From: Daphnia pulex
Lineage: Eukaryota > Arthropoda > Branchiopoda > Diplostraca > Daphniidae
Direction of reading: 5' to 3'
NCBI RefSeq assembly: GCF_021134715.1
Contig: NC_060019.1
Coordinates: 7,626,001 to 7,690,000 of the forward strand
Length of the DNA stretch: 64,000 bases
In this document: positions 23,108-33,669 of the stretch, in pieces
Numbering within the stretch: position 1 is the first letter of the stretch
How the letters are laid out: the number at the start of each line of letters is the position of its first letter
The notes under the pieces: model-generated
Told to the model about the DNA's origin: nothing
Databases searched by the model: none
Seen by the model: only the letters and a program-made list of their open reading frames with translations
Program-made: the position numbers and the translations under genes

Positions 23108-26100
23108 CTGCACAGAGCGCGAGGTTGACAGAAAAAAGAGAAAATTAGAAATCGAAGAATACGAAAGTTGGGAAAACACACACACACAAAACTTTTGTTG
23201 TTGTTGTTATGTTGTTGGTGGTGGTGCTGGTGAATTGAATTGAAAATCGAATATCCCGTGGAGGAGACGCTGATGGCCCGGAGGGGCTTGCACAAACCGT
23301 GACACGATGACAGGTAATCATTCACGATCAATAATGGGCCCGTACCTTGAGGGGTTGAAAAATGGCACGAATGGCCCGCTTCCTCATCAAAAGGCCGTAT
23401 TCGTTATCGCGGGATTGCTGCTGCTGTTGCTGGCCGCTCCCAGCGGCTACGCTAACGTCCGAGGAGCCTGAAGAGGACGACGACGAGGTCTGGCCGGCCT
23501 CGTAGAAGCGATCGAACTGTCTGCGAATGGCCGCCGACGGGGCCGTTAGCGTCACCAGAGCGTCCAGCGAGTCGTAGTGATCCTCGGCGTTGGCAAGGTC
23601 GTCGGGTCCGATCTGCTCTCCGTCAATCTGTTCCAGCCCAAAGGGATGCAGTCGGTACGTGGCGTACAGTTTCCAGGCGGCTCTCAGAGGCTCCGGTGCC
23701 GGCGCCAGAGTCTCGACCGTCAGAGTCCAGCGAAACCACGTGGGACTCTCCAACTTGGCCAGGGCGTTAATTTGGCGCAAAGTGGGCGGGATGGCCACTT
23801 TGCGGAAGGCAAAGTTACGCAGATTGGGGAACAGCTTGCGGAGTGACCCGTAATGGGGACCCAACTGGTCGAAACTCAGGCCGTAAAAGACGACCGTGTG
23901 GAAGAGTTCGACTTCGTCCGGCGACCAGTGCATGTTCTGGAGCATCCGGACAATGTTGAGGCCGGTGATGTGGACCTCCTCCTCGCCGACGATGATCCTC
24001 AAGTCGCGCAACTGCTCCTTGATGTTCATCCCGATGGTGGCACTGAGTTTCTGGTTGGCCGTCGTCGCAAGGGCCGACGACTTGTTGTGAACGGACGAGA
24101 CGCTGTTGCGATGAGTCAATCCCGTGGCCGTCGCTCCTGCGGTTGGAGCAGTTGAAACCCGACTGGGCAGCCGGGAGGCGGCCGGCTTCCTCGACTGTGG
24201 TGTCGACACGGTGGATCCCGTGTCCGAGTCGTCCGAGTCGTCGGAATTCCACGAACTAGAAGAGTCTTCGAAGTCGAGGGTCCGCGATCGATCCCGCCGT
24301 CTGCTGCTGCTGCTGCAGCCGGCGCTGTTATTGCTCCGCTTGCCCGTCCGCAGTTCGATTTTCTCGTTCCATTCGGCCGTGGGTGGGCGAAGACTGAACC
24401 GGAAGACGGGCTGACATGGCTTGTCTTGGCTGTCATCGGCCGGACGAGGCGCTGCGGCGTTGCACACCATGGCGGAGAAAGCAATCTGCCGGAAGGACTT
24501 GCGCCTGGGATGGTCACCGCTCCTGACCAAACACGATTTGATGGCCGAGGCCGAAGGGCCAGCAGTCGGACGGGGCGGATCCGTCACGAGAGGGACAACT
24601 TGGGCCACCAAACCTTCGCTCATCTGCTGCTGCTGCTGCTGGTCCTGCTGCTCTTGGTCCGTCTGTTCCGTCGACTGCTGATGGGCGTTCATTGGCCGGA
24701 CGACAGCCACATTCCGCTGGTGGAACTTGCTGGGCATCACAGAGCTCTTCATGGCTCCGATTCCAACGCCGGAAGCCGATCCCTTGTGCTGGACGGTCAC
24801 GATGGGGTTGACTTTGTCCATCTGACTGCCGGCCGAGCTGCCCGGCGAGCGGTGAGACGCCCAATTGTCGGCTTCGTTTCTCAGCCCGGAAGAGATGACA
24901 TTTTGGTCGAGGAGAACAAGCGACGGAATCGAGCTGACGGCGTAGAGAACGTAGTTGGCGTTGAATGTCAACGGATTGCCGTCCAGCGACAGTTCCTTTA
25001 ATCCATTGAGGAAATTCAACGGGCCGAGGTCATCCAGTCTGTAACGGGGGAAAAAAAAGAACAAAAATAAATCACGAACGTAACATTGTCATACCAAACG
25101 ACCGAATTTCGTTTCTTTTTTTCAACGAGTGATAGCCTGGCGACCCCGTCAGATGGCACGTCAAAAACGACACGCTTATTTACATAAAAAAGGGACAATG
25201 AATGAAATGCGAACCGACGTCACGATAACTCTGAGCGATGACTTCATTTACGCCCAGTCAATGATATCGAAAACGGCCAAATAATCTCATCAAACCTCAT
25301 TTGTTTCAACCAAACAAAACCCGTGATTTTTGAAAAACAAAACAGTACAGCAAACACAAACAGAAAGTGTGTACACTCGTTTGGGTAATAGCCGGATGAC
25401 CGTTATCTCCTTACACATGAAACGTAATCCGATCGTAAGGATGAGTAATGGGTTTCGTTCTCGGCTCTTTTAGCATGATTTCCGAATACGACACTGTACA
25501 TACAAGACGAGGGTATCAATTTGGCCGAGTCACGGAATTCCCGTCCGCTGTATCTATCCCCAGCGCCAATCAAACAAAAACGAATAAAGACCAACCAACG
25601 GGCAAAGGGGGAAGGTCCAGCAATAATATTTCCATTGGAAACCAAACAGAAAACAAAAAAAAGGGCAAGAAATACTGTTGCAATTTCCTTGTAGTTTGGC
25701 ATCGATTTAACTGAACCGGTCGCGATAAAAAAAGTACTAGGGTTTCCCACCCACCTCTCTCCCCCCAGTCGCCGCCCGTCGGACCCTTAAAGCTTTAGTC
25801 AGTGTTTTGTTGTTTTCAAGCGTCACCCTGTCGCCCCCTTGTTCTCCTTTTTTTTCTCTTCTCCGTCCGTCTCTTGTGTCTTGGGAGGGGTCAGGAGGAC
25901 GTCCCCGGTTGTCCACTACTTGAAAGTCCGGTGGGCAGCCAACGCAAACAAACGATTCCACTAGTCACCTCTGCTATTACGTAATCCAACCTGCACGCCA
26001 CTGTCCGTCGTCCACCTCCATCAACTTTGGCTCTTTTTCTCTCCCTTTTCATGCGACATGTTCACAACTATCGGCCCGTCACAGCCGTGCGACCGACGGT

Positions 26101-27387
26101 CTATCGGCTTTTCTCAGCTCATCCTGGCCAAGACTTTTCGTTAGCGGTGGGGACAGGGAGAGAAAGTGTACAACTTTTTTTTTTAGATGTGTCCATCGTC
26201 CCAATTCCAACTCTCTATATGACGGTGGTGATGTCATTGGCACCCACTTCTTTTTTTGTTGGGGGGGTTTTCCACCTGGTCAACTCAAAACTCAAAAAAA
26301 GTCAAAAGAAAAAAGGAGAAATGAATCAAACAAACTCACCGGCGGAGTTCGTTGTTGCTCAGGTAGAGCCTTTCGAGTCTCTTGGCGTGGGCCACTTCTG
26401 GCACGATCTTGCAGATTCGGTTTCGCTTGGCGTTGAGCTCCTCGAGAGCCAAGAGTCCGTCGAGACTGGGCAGCTTCTTGAGCGAATTGGCCGCTAGATT
26501 CAGGACACGCAACGTCCGCAGACGTGACATGCCCGTCAAAGCCGTGATCTGGTTGCCGTGCAAGTCCAAAATGTCGAGGCTCTGCAACGACTCCAGCCCT
26601 TCCGTCGTTTTCAATCTACGTCAGAGGTTTTTCGAGAAACCAAAAAGAAAGAAAGAAGAAAGAAAAAATGTGGAAAACTAATCATTTTTGTTCGTTTTTA
26701 TATAGTCTTGACGTGAAAGAGGCCAAGTGTGTGTGTGTGTATGCACAGCACACGGGTCAGTAGACGGGGAAGACGGAAATGACCGGTAATCCGTCAAAAC
26801 TGGACCAATTCCTGCGTCAGACGTACACAGCAGACATGGAGTGGTGGTGGTGGTGGTAGTCAAGTGCGGTACCTGTTTTTACCGAGCATCAACACTCGAA
26901 GTGAGGCGAGCGTGTCCAGGCCCGATATCCGTTCGATTTTGTTGTCGTAGAGGTTCAGGACTTTGAGCATCCGAAAGGAGGACAGCGAATCGATCCGGCA
27001 GATCAAATTGTGTTGGAGCGAAACGAACTGGACGTTTTCGCGGCCCTTGAGCGACGGCACGCAAGGCAGACCACACCTGACGAGCAGACGGCGCCGACGA
27101 CGACAGCCAGTTGTTCAGTTTTCCGATAAATAATTTCAAAAAGAAAATGAGTAAAAACGGCGAATGACGTACAACTTAGAAAAATCAAAAGAGGGTCTGA
27201 GACAATCTGTTAGATAAAGGTTTTTGCCTTATTATTACCTGTCCATGATGAAGTTCTCTCCCCATTCGTTCTTGATGGGCGCCGATTTTGTCTTGGGAGT
27301 GGTGAACGAGTGGAAGGAATCCACTCTCTTGTGCGAGAACGATCTCCTCTGCATTGTACCACTCGGATGACTGTCGAGACTTTTCAT
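22907..27387 (-). CDS. LRRC49: leucine-rich repeat protein, LRRC49-like (tubulin polyglutamylase complex subunit), 5 exons
   Basis: Exons 27239-27387, 26873-27076, 26340-26615, 23346-25038 and 22907-23107 join in frame to 840 aa (human LRRC49 is about 690). An SDS22-type LRR block spans about residues 60-255: HNLICRIDSL, LNLYDNKIERISGLDTL, LMLGKNR, LDLHGNQIT, LNLAANSLKKL, LYLSNNELRR, LSLDGNPLTF. A Ser/Gln-rich linker follows, with a QQQQQQ run, then a C-terminal domain with FPNLRNFAFRK and WKLYATYRLHPFGLEQI, resembling LRRC49. In animals LRRC49 belongs to the complex that adds glutamate chains to tubulin at centrosomes and cilia (family knowledge). The first ATG after an in-frame stop is 27387; ATG 27354 has a better context. 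Assignment rests on remembered homology. Confidence 0.82.
23346..25038 (-). CDS. LRRC49: LRRC49 exon 4 (last LRR, linker, C-terminal domain)
   Basis: 1693 nt open throughout. Contains the LRR cap LKELSLDGNPLTFNANYVLY, a disordered Ser/Gln/Asp-rich linker (about residues 255-500), then IKEQLRDLRIIVGEEEVHIT and the FPNLRNFAFRK region. Ends with a Ser run and a Gln run before RKRAIRAIFQPLK. Confidence 0.9.
25039..26339. other. LRRC49 intron 3, nothing coding seen
   Basis: A 1.3-kb intron, long compared with the others in this gene. It contains no convincing extra exon or known element. Confidence 0.7.
26340..26615 (-). CDS. LRRC49: LRRC49 exon 3 (LRR)
   Basis: LKTTEGLESLQSLDILDLHG through RLERLYLSNNELRR, about four leucine-rich repeats. 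Donor gtgagt, phase 2. Confidence 0.9.
26873..27076 (-). CDS. LRRC49: LRRC49 exon 2 (LRR)
   Basis: CGLPCVPSLKGRENVQFVSL through RVLMLGKNR. First two to three leucine-rich repeats. Acceptor cgtcag, donor gtaccg. Confidence 0.88.
27239..27387 (-). CDS. LRRC49: LRRC49 exon 1
   Basis: 49 codons plus AG. Begins MKSLDSHPSGTM, with TGA directly upstream in frame, and ends WGENFIMD. Donor gtaata. Start may be 27354 (MQRRSFSHKR). Confidence 0.75.
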
Positions 27388-27882
27388 TCAAAAACCACTT
27401 TGTTGATTCCGTGGCCGTGGCAACCGGGGCCAAAACTCCAACTCCTCGTGCATTGCACCCCCCCTCAGCCAAAAGTTTCAATTTTCTTCTTCGGTCGTCC
27501 CCCCTTTTTCTTTCGTGTTCGTGTGTTTTTCCCTCCCCTTACCGTGTTCTACACTCAAAAGCTGGACACAGCGTGAGTGTTCCTCGACAACCCGGCAGAT
27601 GGTGTGTGAAATCATTTTGTCCCGTTTCTCTTTCTGCGTTAGCAGCGAAACAAGGGTTTTATTACGGTACACACGACATATTGTACAGGTTCTCTGGCTC
27701 TATTAACACTCAAAACTAAACTGAGAAAATGGCTCTTTGTGGGAAGCCTAAAAAAATGAAAAAAAAAATGACATTTTTTAAGTGTGAAGGAATGAGTGGG
27801 AAATGGTTGAACAGAGGACAGGGAGTGGGAAGATGAATCGAAGAGGAAACGTCAAATGGAATAATTATCAATAGCAACACAT

Positions 27883-27888
27883 TTTAAT
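27883..27888 (-). terminator. possible poly(A) signal for Cks (ATTAAA)
   Basis: TTTAAT on the plus strand, 46 bases beyond the Cks stop codon. Confidence 0.4.
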
Positions 27889-27933
27889 CGCACTTGGTGG
27901 CTTTCAGGAGGACGGGTTGCAAGGCCTATCTTT

Positions 27934-27998
27934 TTATGATTCCTTTTCTTCCATTGGGGGTGTGGTGATGGGGCGTCGAAACAACAAGATGTGAGGCT
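27934..27998 (-). CDS. CKS1: Cks exon 3
   Basis: [20 protein letters not shown] then Ser and TAA. Acceptor ttgcag. Completes the PEPH hinge and last beta strand. Confidence 0.95.
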
Positions 27999-28409
27999 CT
28001 GCAAATATATGAGATAAACTGTCATGACGTACAACACACGAAAATGGAATCAGCAATACCTGGCTGGTGGATCATGTAGTGAATCCAGCCTTGACTTTGT
28101 TGGACACCAAGACCCCTCCACTCAGCTTCGGTCATCAAATGACTCTTGGGCACTAGTTTGGCCAAATCTTTTGGCAGTTGAACATGCCTGTCAAAACAGC
28201 AGAAAAACGAAAGAAAACGTATGCATTAATTCCACTTTACACTCGAAAACGTTGATAGGACGTCACTCGACAAAGAAGCTGAAGAAGCATGTGCCACTGG
28301 CAATGGATGCCAGATAACGTGCATTTAACAAGTTTTCGTTAACAACTCACCTGTATTCGTATTTATCGTCGTAGTATTTGTCGGAATAATAGATGTTCTT
28401 GTACGACAT
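27934..28409 (-). CDS. CKS1: cyclin-dependent kinase regulatory subunit (Cks), 3 exons
   Basis: Exons 28351-28409, 28060-28187 and 27934-27998 join to 83 aa (human CKS1B and CKS2 are 79). The start [15 protein letters not shown] and the block [20 protein letters not shown] leave little doubt. Residues of the phosphate pocket are all present (Lys11, Arg20, Ser51, Trp54, Arg71), as is the hinge HQPEPH (60-65) that governs strand exchange. Cks proteins bind CDK1/CDK2, help multisite phosphorylation and aid SCF-Skp2 substrate choice (family knowledge). The C-terminal tail [10 protein letters not shown] is lineage-specific. It lies about 550 bases upstream of LRRC49 on the same strand, with its own likely promoter. 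Confidence 0.97.
28060..28187 (-). CDS. CKS1: Cks exon 2
   Basis: Encodes [19 protein letters not shown] through [10 protein letters not shown], the core of the domain. Acceptor tgacag, donor gtattg. Confidence 0.96.
28351..28409 (-). CDS. CKS1: Cks exon 1
   Basis: 19 codons plus [21 protein letters not shown]. Donor gtgagt in phase 2. Confidence 0.96.
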
Positions 28410-31400
28410 TCTTTCGGTGTCGGTTGGCTTTGGAGAGGGGCACCAGAGAGACGCCTGAACTTGACAAAATTTCGAGCGAGATTTTTATTACGCGCCGCTC
28501 ACAACGTGACGGTTGGACATACAAGTTTCAGATTCAAATTTGTTCGCCTGCCAACCGATAAAACCTACGGGGAGCAATGGTGGAACCTGCCGAGTGCTGC
28601 CATCTGGCGAGTTTAATCGCAACCTCACACCCAACGCCCCGCTCCAATTCAAAAAATCCTCCCAAAATAAATAAAAAGAAACCGGATAGACAAAAAAAGA
28701 AGATAAAAAAGACAAAATAATAAAAATAAAATAAATACAAAAAAAAACGAAGAAACCGGTTGGCAGACAAACACAATATCTAGCGATCTGCCGGTTTATT
28801 TGACCGTGGTAGCGCGCTGCAGTCATTTGCTGACTGGCGCGCACGCACACAAAATGGAGAGTCTACACACAGCTACAGCTACGCTACAGCTACACACACA
28901 TTGCCGCCGACTCAATATTTGCTTAGATGCAGATGGTAATTGGCCGTGAGCAAATACGTGAGGACCCAAAGACGGAGGGTGGTTTGGATGGGTGGGTGGG
29001 GTGGTAGGGGGGGTTTAGATATGTTAACGTGAACGCGACGCGTCGGCGCGCGTCCAAAGCGCAAATTCGATAACGACCCCGAGGCGGTCAACTCTCTCGA
29101 CTTTTCTACCTTCCTTTTTGGGGGTTTTTTGTTTTGGCTGTTTTTGGATTATTTATTATTTTTTTGATTCTCTTCTTCCCTGGGCGCCCGCGTCAAGTTG
29201 AAGCTTTTCTCTCTTGCACAGACTTTTTTGATTCAATCAACCGTTTTTTTTTTTGGTTTTTTGTTTCTGGCCAACTTTTTTCAACACCATTTCGTGTGAG
29301 TTAAACGAGAGTCAAAATCTAAACCACTCACGCTCACACACACACAGACAGACAGACACGTCGGCCGGCGTGAAGTCCAGCCAGGCAAATTCAATCCAGG
29401 AAAATCACGGCAGGGCTGACTATACATATTATAATACATTCGCCAGCAGTGTTGTGTATTTGCATACTGTCTCTTATGTATTCCTGTCCTGGGATCTTCT
29501 ATCTTCTGGAAAAAAGAAAAAGAAAAGAAACTTTTTTACCGATTTTATTCCAGGACACACACAGGACTTTTGTGTGTGTCAAATAAGTCGATGGTTGAAA
29601 ATGTCATTTCGGTTTGAGATATCGTTATGAACCTTTATCGGAATATGAAGAATGATTTTCAATCAAGTCGTCGACGAATAACGTCATGTCGAGTGGGTGG
29701 GTGGGGAGGGTGAATGAAATGCTGGGCAGAGAATCAAGACGAGATGGAAACCGGGCGACGAGAGATGGAGGAAATGTCCATTCGGACGATATTATATTGG
29801 AGACGGGAGAAAATAAACGACGACGATGAACTGTCAATATCTATAATAATATAAGCTCCTCCTCTCTCTCTCTCTCGATGGAGCGGGGGGTTTCGATCCA
29901 TTTGCTTTCAAAGACTCGACGGACGAGCCGGAGCACAGTGCCTTTAGATATTTGTCATATCTAACGCCCGCAACTTGCCCTCCCACCCATCCAGTTGGCG
30001 CAGGGAATGGAGCAGAGAGACGAGTCGGTGGGTTGGAGAAAGAAAAAAGGGATCGATGACGATGTCTACTGGTATAGAAGAGGAAGAAGAAGTTTGCGCG
30101 GCGGGCATATTAAAGGCGCGGCAACAGCGCCAGCCCATAATATAGCTTAGATTCTCTTTTGTGTAATAGAACTTTTTCTTTTTTTTTCTTTTGTGTTGTA
30201 GACGAGCGCAACTGCACCCGTTCTATATGTTCTTGTTGGCCGCTTTTATATAACGTACAAACCGCAAGGTCCCGCGACGCCTGCACGGACAACGATAAGG
30301 TCGGATCCAGCACCGTTGTTTTTTGGTTGTTTCCTTATTCCACCACTACCACCGCCACAGGCTCTATATAATAGAGCTCCGAGACTTCTCTATATCTCTA
30401 AATATAACTGAACAAGTCTATAAATTAGTAGCTCAGTAAGTCGGAACTAACACAGAGGCACACAGCGCGGGTGGTGATTTTTATTTTCATTTTATTTTGA
30501 GGAGTTATTTCTCCCCCCAATTCTCGTCCGGCACCGGAACGATTTATTCGACTTTGTATATAATACGGGCGATTTTTTGGGTTTGTTTGATTGGCCAATA
30601 ATCATCGCAAGGATCTCTTCTCTTAATTGGTTGCTAAGGTCTCTGATAAATATTCAAACAGTCCGTGGCTTATCTGGGCCTAGACTAATTAGACGCGCAA
30701 GGAGCTTGTCGAGGGACAATCTAGAGCAGCATCAGAGTGATATAATGACGATGTATAGTGGCGACACGTTCGTAGACATAGACAACCGATAATCACCAGC
30801 ACGTCTATAGGAAATCTAGCTGTGGTAATCACGTCATCTCTTTCCTTCTCTGATTCGGGCGTTATTACTAGAACATATTTCTTTCTCCGTGATCGTCGTG
30901 GAAACGAATGAGAGTTCGCCCGTCCGAGAGATTCCTTTTCTTGATAGGCTGGCCATCAGAGACTCCGTGACTTTTGTGATGATGATGGCCAGAAAACAAC
31001 CAACGCGCTGGCCATCATCATTGTAACACATATAATATAGACTCCCGCGCCTGGCTGATTTTCACCAGCTATAATAGATCCTGGCCAGCAGAGCTCGGCT
31101 CGGCCATGGGTGTCGACAATATGACAAGCAAATCTAAAAGAAAGAAAAAAAGAGATATAGATACAAATAATAATATAAGGCTTCGAATGATGATATTATA
31201 CTTAATCCCCATATCTGTGCCCATCTCATGGGCTGGCGCCCAAATCTTTTTTTGTTTTTTCTCCTGTCTGTATGTGTCATAATAGGCTGGACAGCATTTC
31301 TGTATGTAGTTTGTCCCCCCCCCCCCTCCCCTTTGCTGCTCTGCGTTTTGGGCGTGGTTGTTTTGTTGTTTTCGCTTCTGGTTTTGATTCTTTTGTTAGA

Positions 31401-32508
31401 CGTCGGATATGTGGTAGAGAGTCTGTTATTTATATGTTTGCGTCTAGTCGGGTAGCAGCTCTTAGATAATTGGAAACGGAGAAGATGATGAGAATCGTGA
31501 CGGCCAGTCAACGGCCGAAGCCAAAAACCGACCGGCCCCTCAATTTTTGGATTATTTTCCCACGGACACGGAAGGGATGTCGAGTCTATATCTTCACATC
31601 CACGCCATGTCGTTCCTTTTTGAGATATATTTGCTGGGCACTCACCTTGTAACAAGCCCAGCAGACAATCGGGATGGACCAACAACAAAAAAAATAACCT
31701 TTTGAAAAGACAATAAATCACGACGAATCTTTTTTTGGTCTATACAGACGACACAAAATCTGATTGTATATAAAGCCGCACACACGTACACACGGAGTTG
31801 AAATATATTTATTTGTTTTGGGTATTATTATATATGTGTGTGTGTCCCGCCCTGGCCGGTCCCGCTGGGAGATGGGATGGCAGTGGCGAGAGAAAACGGG
31901 GTGAGGGACACACGGGAGCATAAAATAAGCTAGACGAGTCGTGGCACTTGCGCGGAACAGCGGAACCGATAGATATTATATAGACGCCTATATAGAGCAG
32001 CAGAAGAAGAAGAAGTTGCTCACCGTCGGAAAAGTTAAAACCTATGAGACTCTTGGACAAAAGAAAGAAAGAAAAAAAAGGGAGAGATGGATGGATAGGA
32101 TTGATAGGAGTAACAGAACTAGAATAAGAGGAATCCCACTACTACTTCTATATATTGGGCAAATGTGTATCCATTCACAGAGGAAATGATCGATTACAGT
32201 TCACGGGATATTCCCTAGGCACTTGTATAGCTACATACTCCCCCACTCTCAGACTTCTACGTATAAGTGGAAAGTTAGATTCTAAGGCTTTTTTTGTTCG
32301 TTCCGCATTGATGTACTTTTTCATATTTAACTTCAAAGGCTCGATTGGTAATATTCTTACATTTATACCTCGAAATTATTTTTATTTTACACCATTCACT
32401 GACACATCTATTATATATTATTTTAACTCCATTTCTTTGCCATATACCTACAGATTAAAATTGAATGAAAACAACTAACAAAATTAGGAATTTGATTTTT
32501 AATCGAAA
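28410..32508. other. intergenic, Cks promoter side, no gene supported
   Basis: Contains homopolymers, CA repeats (about 29330-29345), a C11 run near 31316-31326 and a strong hairpin at 30979-31021. The longest ORF (195 codons, minus, 31134-31721) lacks any domain. A perfect-looking donor (ACAAG|gtgagt, minus) occurs near 31645 but has no recognisable exon. Confidence 0.5.
30979..31021. repeat. inverted repeat, 14-bp perfect stem
   Basis: Left arm ATGATGATGGCCAG at 30979-30992 and its exact reverse complement at 31008-31021, with a 15-base loop. A partial third arm (ctggccatca) lies near 30949. Confidence 0.9.
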
Positions 32509-32514
32509 TTTATT
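32509..32514 (-). terminator. poly(A) signal AATAAA for the 201-aa gene
   Basis: TTTATT on the plus strand, about 420 bases past the stop codon at 32932, giving a plausible 3' UTR. Confidence 0.45.
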
Positions 32515-32931
32515 GAACGAAATGAAATTTACATAGAAAAATGCCTCGCCTCTCCGTGTTGAAGTACCTCGTCACCGACCGACTCATTTATAGGAATATA
32601 CCCCCCGTCAACTTGAGAGTTGCGCAACTCATCCGAACTGTACCGCCATGCAGCACCTATTTGGATCTGATCAACTCTACACGGCCGGGAGCACGAATGT
32701 TCTCTTGCCGTCGAGGAGATTCAGAACCAAAAGGGCACTGCGTTTGACGGTCTGGTCCGGACTATGAATGACTCAACTCTCAGTTGTACGGGGTTCGTCT
32801 AAATCGGCTCCGAGAATATTTCTTGTCACACGAAGAGCGTCTCGATGGAAAACGTATTATGTACAAAATTCTCTGGTATCATCTGGTGTCGTTGAATATT
32901 ATAGGTAACGACGGTAACGTACACAAGAGAA

Positions 32932-33537
32932 CTAGTAGATTTCAGGATCGACGTCCATCAACTGCTGCGGTTCTTGGGCGATGATGGAGGTGTAGTAAAA
33001 GTGAAAAGGCCGGTGCTGAACAGGAGGAGGACGACGGTAGTCAGGACGGAAGGAGGGCGGAGGGTAAATCAAATCCGGCCAGTGATTAGGATGAGATTGG
33101 ACGACCCATTGATGATGAACTACTGGGACCGTCCACCTGCTGGCCTCCCCAACTTCCGGTGATGTCGTCGCTGCTCCGGTGGCTCTTGCGGCTGCTGATC
33201 GTCGGCGCTTGTTGCCCGGGTCGAGGATCTTTTTCCTTTTCTCATCAGGTAATGCAACTAATAAGCAGATCTTTTTGCTATCAGGCATGTTGGTCGAGTT
33301 GGCTGGCTTGGAAATTGACCAGTCGTCTTCGCTCTTGCGCTTCGTTCCACCTCTCGGGGACACCTCCATTTTCTCAGCGGGAAATTCAAACATGATATTA
33401 TGACAGACGTTATCACTTATCAAATCAATTGGAGATCCGCATTCCGGCTGGTTGTTATTGGAGTAAACAAATCCACCGAATGTCTGGTTAGGCCATTGAG
33501 AAAACGGAGAAAATAAACTGAAGGACGAGAACGCCAT
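32932..33537 (-). CDS. unrecognised intronless protein, 201 aa, basic and proline-rich
   Basis: One continuous frame starting at ATG 33537 in a good context (A at -3, G at +4) and ending ..LMDVDPEIY-TAG. I do not recognise the family. The N-terminal third is rich in Ser, Phe and Asn (MAFSSFSLFSPFSQWPNQTF); the middle has two basic clusters that resemble nuclear localisation signals (GGTKRKSEDDW and KRKKILDPGNKRRRS); the C-terminal third is proline and aromatic rich (IYPPPSFRPDYRRPPPVQHR). No membrane segment or signal peptide. A TATA-like box and an AATAAA bracket it, so it looks like a small independent gene, possibly a nuclear regulatory protein (inference). A hidden intron near 33255 is possible. 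Confidence 0.7.
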   Translation of the reverse strand: MAFSSFSLFSPFSQWPNQTFGGFVYSNNNQPECGSPIDLISDNVCHNIMFEFPAEKMEVSPRGGTKRKSEDDWSISKPANSTNMPDSKKICLLVALPDEKRKKILDPGNKRRRSAAARATGAATTSPEVGEASRWTVPVVHHQWVVQSHPNHWPDLIYPPPSFRPDYRRPPPVQHRPFHFYYTSIIAQEPQQLMDVDPEIY

Positions 33538-33663
33538 TTTCGAGATTTGCAATCGAGTTGCTCTGGATGAAGAATTACTGGAAGATTTTGGAGTTGGAGA
33601 GTTGAAGAAAGTAAACTTTGAGTGAAATCTTCAATCATATTGAAATGGATATGTGACGCTCTG

Positions 33664-33669
33664 CTTATA
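33664..33669 (-). promoter_or_regulatory. TATA-like box (TATAAG) of the 201-aa gene
   Basis: CTTATA on the plus strand, 127 bases upstream of the ATG. Transcription would begin near 33635, giving a 5' UTR of about 100 bases. Confidence 0.4.

Noticed and set aside
23815..24864. Several long ORFs opposite or out of frame with LRRC49 exon 4
   Set aside because: Shadows of a GC-rich coding exon. The LRRC49 frame is the one with homology and consistent splicing.
31134..31721. 195-codon minus-strand ORF
   Set aside because: No motif. The C-run and AT-rich stretches explain its biased composition. A good donor-like site inside it suggests any exon there would be shorter.
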